From contig OX621175.1 of assembly GCA_951640195.1 (NCBI GenBank), positions 1,352,470-1,416,469 on the forward strand: a stretch of DNA of 64,000 bases, given 5' to 3'. Position 1 is the stretch's first letter, and each line of letters starts with the position of its first letter. The notes under the pieces were generated by a model. The model saw only the letters and a list, made by a program, of their open reading frames with translations. It was not told the origin of the DNA and made no database searches. The position numbers and the translations under genes are program-made. This DNA is from Porpolomopsis calyptriformis. Its lineage: Eukaryota; Basidiomycota; Agaricomycetes; Agaricales; Hygrophoraceae. Positions 34,801 through 43,111 of the stretch are shown one piece after another.

Positions 34801-37516
34801 TTCTGCGGTTGACATAGCTCCGTGATCAAGATGCACCAAGTATGGACGGAAATCTAGGTGATGTTTCTTGGCCAGACGAAATGCCATGTTGAATATTTCA
34901 TACTCTGATACCGCATTTTGCTTGCTTCGAAGAAGGTGGAGGACAAGTTCCTTTCCATCATCTGCGTTGGCCGCTGATATATGCTGCCGAATTTCAGGAG
35001 AGGCCGCAAACTTAGCGGCAAATTTCTGAGCCTTATCCATCAACAGGTCAACGATATAAGGCTCAGTGGGAGTTGGGGGTCTGCGCAGCTTATCCGGAAT
35101 CCTGATGTTGGCACCGTCGACTGATTGGGAATGTAGAGCGTTGAGTTCCTGACATTCAGGGCATAATGCTCCTTGAAGGCTCGATCGAGCCCACTTCCCG
35201 TGAAGTGCAGCTACGGTCGCAAGTCCAGAACTATTCAAGACGTCAGCGGGTGTGCCCAAGAGGGGGAGACAAAGAAAGACGAACCTGTTATACGAAGCGA
35301 ATTGAGCAACCAAATCTTTCCGTGTGACCGCCTTGCTGACATGTTCTTTATTGGGAGGGTAATCGTAAGATTCTGAAATCCGAGTGGGTACCAAATCTGG
35401 ATCCCAACAAACGAAAAACTTGTCGCCTAGGAGGCGACTGTTATATGAAAAAAACAGTGGTTGATGCTTTTCCAATACTCTTACCATCAAGATCACCTCC
35501 ACTGCTCATTGAAGGCGCAGCGTGATGGCCTGGTTTAGCCACGGAAGCAAAGACGATGCAGTCCACAAGATGAGAGAGTTGTGGACAATTTACTGCACGC
35601 AATTTTAAACAATCACCTGCCTCGCTGTGTAAGTTGGGTGTAATTCATGAGGGTAAATTGCAACGCAGACCTGGATGAAGACATGGGTTTCTTACGACTA
35701 GAACATCTCCGTGAATGGCGGTAGCTTCTCCTCGACGTCCTACAGTGATACGAACAAACACCTCTCCCTCCCGGAGTACACTGAATGGATCACAGACCCC
35801 AAAGAGAAGGCGAGATTCCTTGACAATAAGCCGCATCTTTGGCTTGTCATTTTTATAAAATCTCTTTACTTCGTCTTGTTGGTGCTTCCGAACAAATTTC
35901 GCAACCTCAGAGTTATCAAGCCCTTCCAGAAGTACACGCTCCGTTAAATCATAGCGACCCATGCACGACAAAAAGTCGACGGCTTTGGTAGCTTCTTGAG
36001 ACGCCCCTGAAATCCAGTCGAAATAATCTTCTTGTTTCTTGAAAAGTTTCTCGTTGGTGATACCGAGGCTGGAGAGCAAGACTATGACGTCGGTATTCAG
36101 ACTGCCGAACGCATAGGGCTTGGAATAATCAACGACGGAAAATGTTATGTTTTCTGTGGCCGTAAACTTCTTCATGCTGGGTCGAAATTCGACAAGATGC
36201 TTCTTTTCTGCGTCCATTTGAGGGTGTAACATCAAAACCCCTTTATATCCCAGATATCTATCGCAACAGTCAACGATAACGGAAAATCATAGTGACGGCC
36301 GACACACCGTATCTGATACACGCACGGCGTATACCGCTTGTTCCGGAACATAATCTTCTTGGCCCTACTAACTTGAATGGCAAGCCTTTTCGAAATAAGA
36401 CCACACCCATCAGAAAAAAGCTCGTCGCCAGATTTGATGTCCGGTATATCTGCAATGTGACGAGGATCCAAACGGTAGTCCAATTCCGCTGCCGAAAATA
36501 GCAAAGCAATTCGTTTCGCCCCTGATTTTGTCCGGTTTATCAAGAACATCGCAGAGAAGGATGTGCATATGATGACGCACTTTTCGCGACGTTCATTATC
36601 CTTCCGAAATCACCAAGCCTGTAGATCCTGACGTCAAGCTCTGCATCTGTAGTCGCTTGTCGTAAAAAGCAGCTTCGATCTTTCTGTTGATATTATATGA
36701 GATGAGGAGAAGGGTGGGTCCTGAAAGACGTACAAGTTGACTGTTACTGTGATGGTAGAATCGATATTGTAACTTATTCAAGAAAAGGCCGGTTTCCATC
36801 AATCGACAGATGTAATCCTTGCCGACGCTTGGGGCGGAATCCGGGAATCGCAAGGCGAAGAAGTTCGCCAGTACGAACTTGGAGGGATCGTCGTCTTGCA
36901 AGATTCGATTACTCGGAAACTGTGCGATCTCGAAAGTGATAGCTTGTGGTGTGAACCTGATTGACTTCCCATAAATGATATTGGACTTGGATTTTTCAGG
37001 CAGTCGGAGAGCTTCTGGGGGTAAGACGAAATGCCAGGATTTGTCATCTTTGGAGGGATTTTCACGAAGGATATGTGGTTTCATGATGAGGGGAGGACAA
37101 CGAGAAAGTGTATGGATGGTCCTTGGGGGGGGCTGCGGTGCCCAAGATCTATATATGTCCACGGCTCCATTGAAGGCGCCAGTAATAAGTTACTCGTTCC
37201 GAGGCTCTGGAACCCTCCAAGTGGATTGATGCCGTAACGTGCGCAGCAACCCTGTGAGCTTTGTTCAATCCGGTCCAGGATGGGGAGGTCGATCGCCGAA
37301 AATGGAAGAATCTTGGTTTTGTCCCCTCGCCCAGACTGTCGGTTCGCGTGGCGGCGGCCGCTTTTGCGATGTTTCGGCTCGGATTGATAAGGAGGCAATC
37401 TGATTGACGGTTGCAATCCAAAGGCGAGTATCAGTGAGTAATGCTATCACACCATCCGTAGCAAACTCTTCATATATATTCCGCAGTCGAATCCTAGCGC
37501 CAGAGCCGGCTTTCAT
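31897..37516 (-). CDS. RNA-dependent RNA polymerase fused to an SF1 (UPF1-like) helicase, all but the last exon
   Basis: Cellular (QDE-1-type) RdRPs make double-stranded RNA that feeds Dicer in RNA silencing. The RdRP part (about 37,160-34,480) shows DELFSDGCGLISKRLA, KRYTPCVYQIR, GYKGVLMLHPQ, EFRPSMKKF, LLFGVCDPFSVLREGEVFV and DVLVVRNPCLHPG. The catalytic DLDGD is intact but cut by a 58-nt intron (35,484-35,427). HSQSVDGANIRIPDKL follows. A middle region (34,470-32,980) continues without a stop through splice sites. The helicase part has NPSQREAV (Q motif), GPPGTGKTET (motif I, split by an intron near 32,702), TASTHNAVDNVL (Ia, split by a GC-AG intron), DIVLIDEASQ (II), and GDQ..LRPTV (III). 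Motifs IV-VI lie in the exon at 23,205-23,807. The total is roughly 1,700-1,850 residues. The 5' end is uncertain: the model is clear to about 37,200, and MKAGSGARIRL at 37,516 is a possible start. Two adjacent genes remain an alternative, but I see no break between the domains. Confidence 0.82.
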
Positions 37517-37609
37517 GGTCCCCGGCAGTGGCGGGGTCAATAAAAGAGTGTTATTTAACAATCGCCGACAGACAAGAGTCTCTGTCCAGAAAAAAAGAAA
37601 GCCAAAGAA
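37517..37609. promoter_or_regulatory. compact divergent promoter between RdRP-helicase and the NadR-like gene
   Basis: If the RdRP-helicase start is at 37,516, only 93 bp separate it from the plus-strand ATG at 37,610, so the two would share a bidirectional promoter. If the RdRP start is further inside, the shared region is longer. No specific binding site is recognised. Confidence 0.35.
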
Positions 37610-38258
37610 ATGCAATCCGTCACCGAAATCTATGTTATCGGTCCGTCCTCGACGGGGAAGACGACCCTTTGTCAAGCGCTGGCGGGTAGGTTAGGGCTAA
37701 GCGGGGCCGCGTTCGTCATGGAGGTGGCCCGCGACGTGATGAAGAGGGATGGATTCACGAGACACGATGTTGGCAAGTTGGTGATGCAAGCGGCCATTAT
37801 GGAAGCGCAGTTGGCGCGAGAGAGGGAAGGAAGGGCGGTGGCGGCAAACTCGTCAGCGCATGTCCTGCTCAGCGACAGGTCGGCGGTGGACCCCATCGTG
37901 TATGCGTTGCTCACCTCTGCGAGCGAGGAGGAGGGTGGGGAACGCTTCCAGAGTATGACTGATTCCCCGCCGTTTCAGTTAGCGTTAAGTGCGTACCGTC
38001 GCTCCGTTTTTGTGTTGCTGGCTCCTGTACAGGAGTGGTTGGTAGATGATGGAATCCGGAATGTTGAACAGCGGGTAAGTTTGTATCCTAGGGCGGTTAA
38101 ATGACGATGATTTCGACGATTCTTTGTTCCAGGTCGAAAGTTTGGTGTTATTCAGAGAGGTTTTAGAGAAATTGGGTATATCTTATCGAGAGATAGGGCC
38201 AGAGATGAAAAGTTTAGCTGACAGGATGAACGTGGTGACGAATCTGGCGGGGCTTTGA
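37610..38258 (+). CDS. NadR/Ttd14-like P-loop ATPase (AAA_28 type)
   Basis: Two exons, 37610-38074 and 38133-38258, giving 196 residues. Walker A is YVIGPSSTGKTTLCQALA at the N-terminus, close to the GxESTGKSTL of bacterial NadR kinase domains. It is followed by FVMEVARDVMKRDG, LLSDRSAVDPIVYAL (the Asp-Arg pair expected to bind Mg and phosphate), and VFVLLAPVQEWLVDDGIRNV. Eukaryotic members are poorly characterised; the bacterial relatives phosphorylate nicotinamide riboside, and animal TTD14 binds GTP and lipid. Substrate assignment would be a guess. The start MQSVTEIYVIG is directly before the P-loop, the usual position. Confidence 0.75.
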
Positions 38259-38367
38259 GCGCACTGTCGTTTGGGAGAGAAAAATAGGATATGGTCAAGC
38301 ATACAGCGAAATGTCGACACAAGAGGGAGAGGGAAATGTAATTACGGTTACCATAAAGATAGACTAT

Positions 38368-38927
38368 TTAATCTTCGTCGATTCGCGTTTCCGACTGTTC
38401 GCCCGAGCGTGAAGCGGACGATGGCCCTGCCTGATGCTTCATGAATAGAAAGATGAATTAGGAAGAGTGGAGCTAAAACATGAAAAAGGATACCTGTCGC
38501 AGCTTTGCCAAGTGAATTTTGAGTGTCTCTGCGTAGTTTTCGAATCCGAGGGTGTTCATTGCGGAAAGGATATCCTCCCCGGCAATCGTTTTGCGTTTCT
38601 CCAGCTGACACCTCTCGGCAGCCTCGCTGGTGATGAAGCTGATGAACTCGGAAACACACTCCTGGACGCATTCTTTGGCGTCTTTTGCGATTTTAGCGGT
38701 AGGAGGAACGGAGGCTTTCATGATACGCGAGACGTTGGCTATCTGCAGAGATGTTCAAATGCCGGAGAGAGCGGTGAGATGGCACCCACGGGTAGAAAAC
38801 GATCCTGTTCCCTGTACTCTCCGAGCTCCTGCTCTGTTATTGGTGCGGGTTCGTGCCGGTCGGTGGCGTCTGTGTTGGCGACGAGGACACCATCTTTGAG
38901 AGCATGAACTGAATGCAGCTCAGACAT
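38368..38927 (-). CDS. HAP3: CCAAT-binding factor subunit NF-YB / Hap3
   Basis: Three exons encode a short NF-YB. The second exon carries the histone-fold: [55 protein letters not shown] and [15 protein letters not shown]. The preceding exon ends REQDRFLP, and splicing from a GTGGGT donor to the TGCAG acceptor gives [14 protein letters not shown], the invariant start of the domain. The last exon adds a short acidic tail ([12 protein letters not shown]). NF-YB pairs with NF-YC through the histone fold and, with NF-YA, binds CCAAT boxes, controlling among others respiratory genes in fungi. Its 5' end lies 80 bp from that of the lactate dehydrogenase gene, so the two genes share a promoter region. 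Confidence 0.92.
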
Positions 38928-39007
38928 GATTTAGGTTGAGAAGGAGGGAGGCACATAGAGTAGGTTGTGGTCAAACATGATAAAATTCCGTTTCGGGTAG
39001 CTCAGTC

Positions 39008-40037
39008 ATGTTTGGTAGAGTAGCTATCATTGGCGCAGGATCTGTCGGGTCTACCTGCGCCTACGCCCTCCTCCTCCGCAGAGTCTCTTCAGAAGTGCAC
39101 CTGGTCGACATCGACACAGCCCTCCTGCACGCCCAAGTACAGGATCTGGAGGATGCCGCCTTCCTGAGCAACACCCGAGTGTTCCCGTCCACGTTCGCCC
39201 TAGCCGGCCAATGCGACATCGTCGTCATCACGGCGGGCGCCAAACAGCGCGAGGGCGAGACTCGCATGGACCTCATTGACCGGAATTATAAAATTTTGGA
39301 GAATGTGATTGGGTCCATGAAACCGATAAAGCAGGATGCGGTCTTGTTGTTGGTGTCGAATCCGGTGGATGTGTTGACTTATTTCGCGCAGAAGATCAGC
39401 GGGCTGCCGATATCCCAGGTTTTAGGCTCTGGCACGTTCCTGGATTCGGTCAGGCTCAGGGGTCTTTTGGCGGAACAAGCTCAAGTAAGTATTGTTAGCA
39501 GAACGTATTGTTAGCAGAACCTGAATCTATGCCTCATTCGCATAGGTTGCAGATACAGCCGTTCACGCGTATGCACTTGGCGAGCACGGCGACTCGCAGT
39601 TTGTGCGTATCCCAGTCTTGAATTCCACCCCTGTTCATATGTACTGCCTCTAGGTCGCCTGGTCCACCGCCACCATTGGGGGGTCTTCAGTCGAAAGTCA
39701 GCTCCCGCCTACCTCTCCTCCCCCGGACTTCCTCGCGCACTCCGCAAAGACGGTGGCTTACAACATCATCAAAGCGAAAGGCGCAACTGCGTATGGTATT
39801 GCCAGTGTGGTGTCATCCATTTGCGAGTCAATCTTGTTCCACCAGCGGCATGTGCGACCGGTGAGCCATTGGGTGGAAAGCGCTGGGTGCTGTGTTAGTT
39901 TGCCTGCGGTGCTTGGGCGTGGAGGCGTGCTGAAGACAATTGAAATTCCTTTAAATAAGGAAGAGAAGGAAAATATGGAGAAGAGCGTGGCTGCAATCAA
40001 GGAGTGCATCAAAGAGGTAGAGAAGAAGTACAAATGA
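39008..40037 (+). CDS. L-lactate dehydrogenase (NAD-dependent)
   Basis: Three exons, 39008-39484, 39546-39602 and 39654-40037, giving 305 residues. It interconverts pyruvate and L-lactate with NADH. Seen: the Rossmann motif VAIIGAGSVGSTCAYAL at the N-terminus, the acidic VDID that selects NAD, VVITAGAKQREGETRMDLI with the substrate-binding Arg region, VSNPVDVLTY, GSGTFLDSVRLR, and ALGEHGDSQ containing the catalytic His. The C-terminus has SLPAVLGRGGVLKTIEIPLN. The Gln in AGAKQREGE (rather than Arg) favours lactate over malate dehydrogenase. The exon that holds the catalytic His is only 57 nt long. The start is the ATG immediately before the Rossmann strand; the divergent NF-YB gene starts 80 bp upstream. 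Confidence 0.9.
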
Positions 40038-40220
40038 ATTTGGGGGTATCTTGTACAGTTGATTATCTGTTCAGGCCGAAAGTCTATGGCTTCTAATCAT
40101 CTCACTGACTATTTGAGTTGTAAATAGTTTATACTGTCCTAGAAACACCAGAAAACACCGGAGATTTTTGCTCAAATTTCGCAAACTATTTTTAGTAACA
40201 CCCTGGTAAACCATACTCCC
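40038..40220. other. convergent 3' region between LDH and the secreted-protein gene
   Basis: 183 bp with no coding signal; it holds the 3' ends of both transcripts. Confidence 0.5.
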
Positions 40221-40850
40221 TCATACATACTCTGGGGTGGAGACCATGGGGACCATGGGGTATGGGTTACGAGGGAGATGACTGTATGCATTAGCAGCAA
40301 AACGACCGTCAACCACGCGTCCGTTAACCTTCAGCCACACCACAAACTTGCGCCTTATCTTGTCAGCTATTTTCTTTTCACGGTCCTCCCCATGTATAGT
40401 AGCAAGAGCATTGCGAAACTGTGGAAGGATATAAATTGTGGAGCTTAAGAAAACTCAAGTTAGACATACCATTCGTTCATTTGATTCAAGCCCACTCCAT
40501 GCTTTATAGTACTGATTAAATCGAGTATGGCAATTCTCTTCATGAGGTCCAGCATTCATACACAGAGTTTGGCGTAATATCTTTGTTGAAGGATAAGTAT
40601 ATAAATCATTGAGAGCTAAGTTGAAAGTTAGACGTACATCCAACTCCCTCGAACCCACATTCTGGATGATGTCCGGTATATCTACCTGAGTATGTCCTGG
40701 GGCATGAGGACTGGAAATACCAGGGGCACTGGGTCCTTGGTGATGATAACTGGAAGAACGGGGTCTTAGGGTTATGTGACCAGATGTAGGAGCAGCACCT
40801 ATGATAGCTGCATTAAGGAGAAAAGCAAAAACGGCAATCGAGAGGTGCAT
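40221..40850 (-). CDS. small secreted protein of unknown function
   Basis: Two exons, 40850-40470 and 40418-40221, with a 51-nt intron, giving 192 residues. The N-terminus MHLSIAVFAFLLNAAIIGAA is a clear signal peptide with cleavage expected after GAA or GAAPT. The mature protein has a His/Ser/Pro-rich stretch, then DVRLTFNLALNDLYTYPSTK, the two-cysteine segment CMNAGPHEENCHTRF, and a basic C-terminus KKIADKIRRKFVVWLKVNGR. A longer reading upstream of the ATG is possible but would bury the signal peptide. I do not recognise the family. It is the last host-like gene before the transposon nest, the sort of position where fast-evolving secreted proteins often lie. Confidence 0.65.
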
Positions 40851-41348
40851 GGCAGTTGGTGGGTGATGATAAGGATGGGTTTTAAAAAAACGACCTGCGT
40901 TCGATGATGAGGAGTGACCGGCACTACTGGAAAGATGTGAGCAGACGTCGAGTCTTTTATACCTTTGAGTCTTGCTCCATTCAGGATGGGCAGAACCTGT
41001 GCTTGGGAATGTGATCAGACAAATGGACAGAGATAAATTGGATATGCAACTCACTTCTGCCTCAGTTTTACCTCAGTTCAACAATTCATCACAACATTGC
41101 CTTTCGAGCTTGTTGCACAGCTGAAAGTGGAGTACAGTCAGAGCAGTCAGAGCGGTTAGAGTTGGAGAACCTCGGCGGAGCATCAGGCAGAGAGCTTCCA
41201 GGCAAATTGGAATAGGTGAGGCATATCGTTCAGTAATGCAACCATCACTAAAACTCCGAAAACATGGTAATGCCATATAAGGGTTGCGGAAGGGGCGGAA
41301 TGTCTAAAATTTGTAGAATCATTACACATGCCATTACAAGGCCTTATC
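40851..41348. other. intergenic region up to the transposon border
   Basis: Promoter side of the secreted-protein gene. It includes a short imperfect repetition of GAGCAGTCA-like units near 41,140-41,160. No gene is supported. Confidence 0.45.
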
Positions 41349-41372
41349 CCCAGTGAAAAGTCCGTCAGCTGA
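41342..41372 (+). repeat. target duplication and left terminal inverted repeat of the CACTA element
   Basis: CCTTATC (41342-41348) followed by the inverted repeat starting CCCAGTGAAAAGTCCGTCAG at 41349. Confidence 0.8.
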
Positions 41373-41500
41373 CATAGACTGACATAGACTCAGATATGGC
41401 AGTAAAGGCTCGACGACTGAAATCGGCTGGGTTCGGCTCAGTACTGTGTATAATATATATTATTGTATATACTTCTCAATATACTTCTCAATCAACTGAT

Positions 41501-42172
41501 CACTGCGGGAAGTAAAATCAATAATAAGTAGTGATTTTATCACTGTTCTATTGAAAAGCAGTGACAAAGTCACTGTATCCAGCACTCACGAGTTTTCAGT
41601 GACCCACTTCTTTTTAGTGACTTGGGTAATTTATCACTGGAAAGAATTGATATCTTACTGGTCACTTAAATTCAGTGACAAGATTTAAGCATCACCTTTA
41701 TTCATTGATAAATTCACTGAATTTTATTAAGTGATGTGAATGCACAATTTTTACTGTGAGATGCAGCCAAAAACTAGTTTGTGAAAAAAATTTCATCAAG
41801 TCCGAATCAATACTCCTCATGTGGCTACTAAGATGATTTACTATATTGGTCTCGTGGTGCAGTGGTAAAAGTACCATGGTAGACTTTGGGCTCCTCATGA
41901 GGTTGAGGGTTCGACTCACGGGAGTAACCATATCCTTAACTAATAACTCAAGTGGTTCCAGTTGTTTTTTTTCTTTCTCGAGCATTTATTCTTATCACTG
42001 AAAAGTAGTGAGTTGCTCACTGCTTTTCAGACAGCAAAACGAGACATTCAGTGATTTTTTATTACTGCTTTTCAATCACTTTTTCTAGTGATTTCAATTA
42101 AAAGTAGTTAGTCAGCTGAATACTTTTCAGTGAATTTTTCATTTCATTTCAGTTATTCTACTTCCCACAGTG
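41501..42172. mobile_element. MITE-like non-autonomous element (672 bp)
   Basis: The ends are inverted: CACTGCGGGAAGTAAAAT at 41501-41518 and the complement of CACTGTGGGAAGTAGAAT at 42155-42172, 16 of 18 identical. TGAT precedes the left end and follows the right end, a possible 4-bp duplication. The interior is AT-rich and full of inverted TCACTG / CAGTGA words (for example around 41,990-42,030), so the single strand could fold extensively. There is no coding capacity. It lies just inside the left end of the CACTA element, so it is either a separate insertion or a folded subterminal region of the host element. Confidence 0.6.
41847..41930 (+). ncRNA. tRNA-like sequence inside the MITE (SINE-like head)
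   Basis: It contains an RNA polymerase III A-box-like TGGTGCAGTGG (41,855-41,865) and a near-perfect B box GGTTCGACTC (about 41,908-41,917) at tRNA-like spacing. The outer ends TGGTCTCGTG and CACGGGAGTAACCA pair imperfectly. The acceptor and anticodon stems are too irregular for a working tRNA. A CTTTGGG loop recalls a proline anticodon, but this is not secure. Confidence 0.5.
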
Positions 42173-42239
42173 TGATTCAATTGCCTCATTGGCAACTTTG
42201 TGGCTGTGCATGTTATGTCCACCTGTCTCCTTGCAGGGT

Positions 42240-42884
42240 ATGCCTTTCTGCAACTGCCCTATGCTTTGCAAAGGTGGCAAGAATGTCTTGGTCAAAACTT
42301 ATCACACACATGCCCGATATCGTGCTACCTGCCTCTCAGCCAATTTTATGGATTTCATTGCATCCAAAAGTGCCGACCGCCCAGTGCAGAACCAACCCCC
42401 CATATCCCACAATGCCAACCATCCTTGTGTCGATTGCCTGACTCCATCTCAGCACAATGATCAAGACAATGATGATGTGAGTGAATCTGTTTTACCATCT
42501 GTGTACTCTAGCAATACTAACGTCCCTGATTAGTTTGACATGGATACCTCACTTTTCAATGCATCTCAAGATATTCAATCAAACCATGAACCTATCCAAT
42601 CTAATCAGTCCCTGTCAGACCACTCTCAGGATCATGAGGTGGACACACCAGACATCACCGAACAGCAAGATGTCCCAGGGCCTGGGGATTCTATGCTCGA
42701 GACTGACATTCCCAATTCACTCATCGAAGATGTCCAGAACACCCTCAAATACATCAAACTACTCAAACAAGCATGGTTGGAAGATTCTAGCCTGGGGACT
42801 AAGGATATTGACTGCATTTGCAATCCCACTGCCCCTCCAACAGACCTCTTGTCTGACCCTCACTTCCGTCTTTCTCTCAATATC
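42240..42884 (+). pseudogene. N-terminal part of a Tnp2-type transposase
   Basis: Reads MPFCNCPMLCKGGKNVLVKT followed by YHTHARYRA, a Cys/His pattern typical of the start of agaricomycete CACTA transposases, where it forms a small zinc-binding motif. After an acidic, low-complexity stretch (with an in-frame stop near 42,533) comes RLSLNIFL. At that codon a Copia retrotransposon is inserted. The continuation ACGNSSQATFNAVRKAILRH lies at 56,449 after the Copia. Because the gene is split by 13.5 kb and has stops, it cannot be expressed as a transposase. Confidence 0.75.
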
Positions 42885-42889
42885 TTCCT

Positions 42890-43104
42890 TAAAAGATGGG
42901 GATGAAATAGCACAGAGGGTAATTCGGGATCACCCTTGGGTTTTTGTACATACAGCACAGCCATGCGGCTACGCGCTGGCACTAATCTGGTCCATTATCC
43001 CAAGTAAGTCAGAATAAGCACAATACTACATAAACTGAGCAGGCCCTGAGCCGAGTCTGCTTCCACCTCCATCCTGTAGCCATGTAAGGCTTGTTATTCC
43101 AACA
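42890..43104 (-). repeat. Copia 3' LTR
   Basis: 215 bp, matching 56229-56443 with only a few differences (for example T/C near base 7). The similarity suggests a fairly recent insertion relative to the CACTA host. Confidence 0.88.
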
Positions 43105-43111
43105 CTCCCCC

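Noticed and set aside
34483..37162. RdRP could be an integrated RNA-virus polymerase
   Set aside because: It has the cellular two-barrel-type motif set (DLDGD, RPSMKKF, LFSDGCG), many introns and host-like context, not the GDD palm motifs of viral polymerases.
39008..40037. Malate dehydrogenase
   Set aside because: The substrate-loop region (AGAKQREGE) and GEHGDSQ match lactate dehydrogenase better.
41847..41930. A functional tRNA gene
   Set aside because: A and B boxes are present, but the acceptor and anticodon stems do not pair properly and the sequence lies inside a MITE-like repeat.
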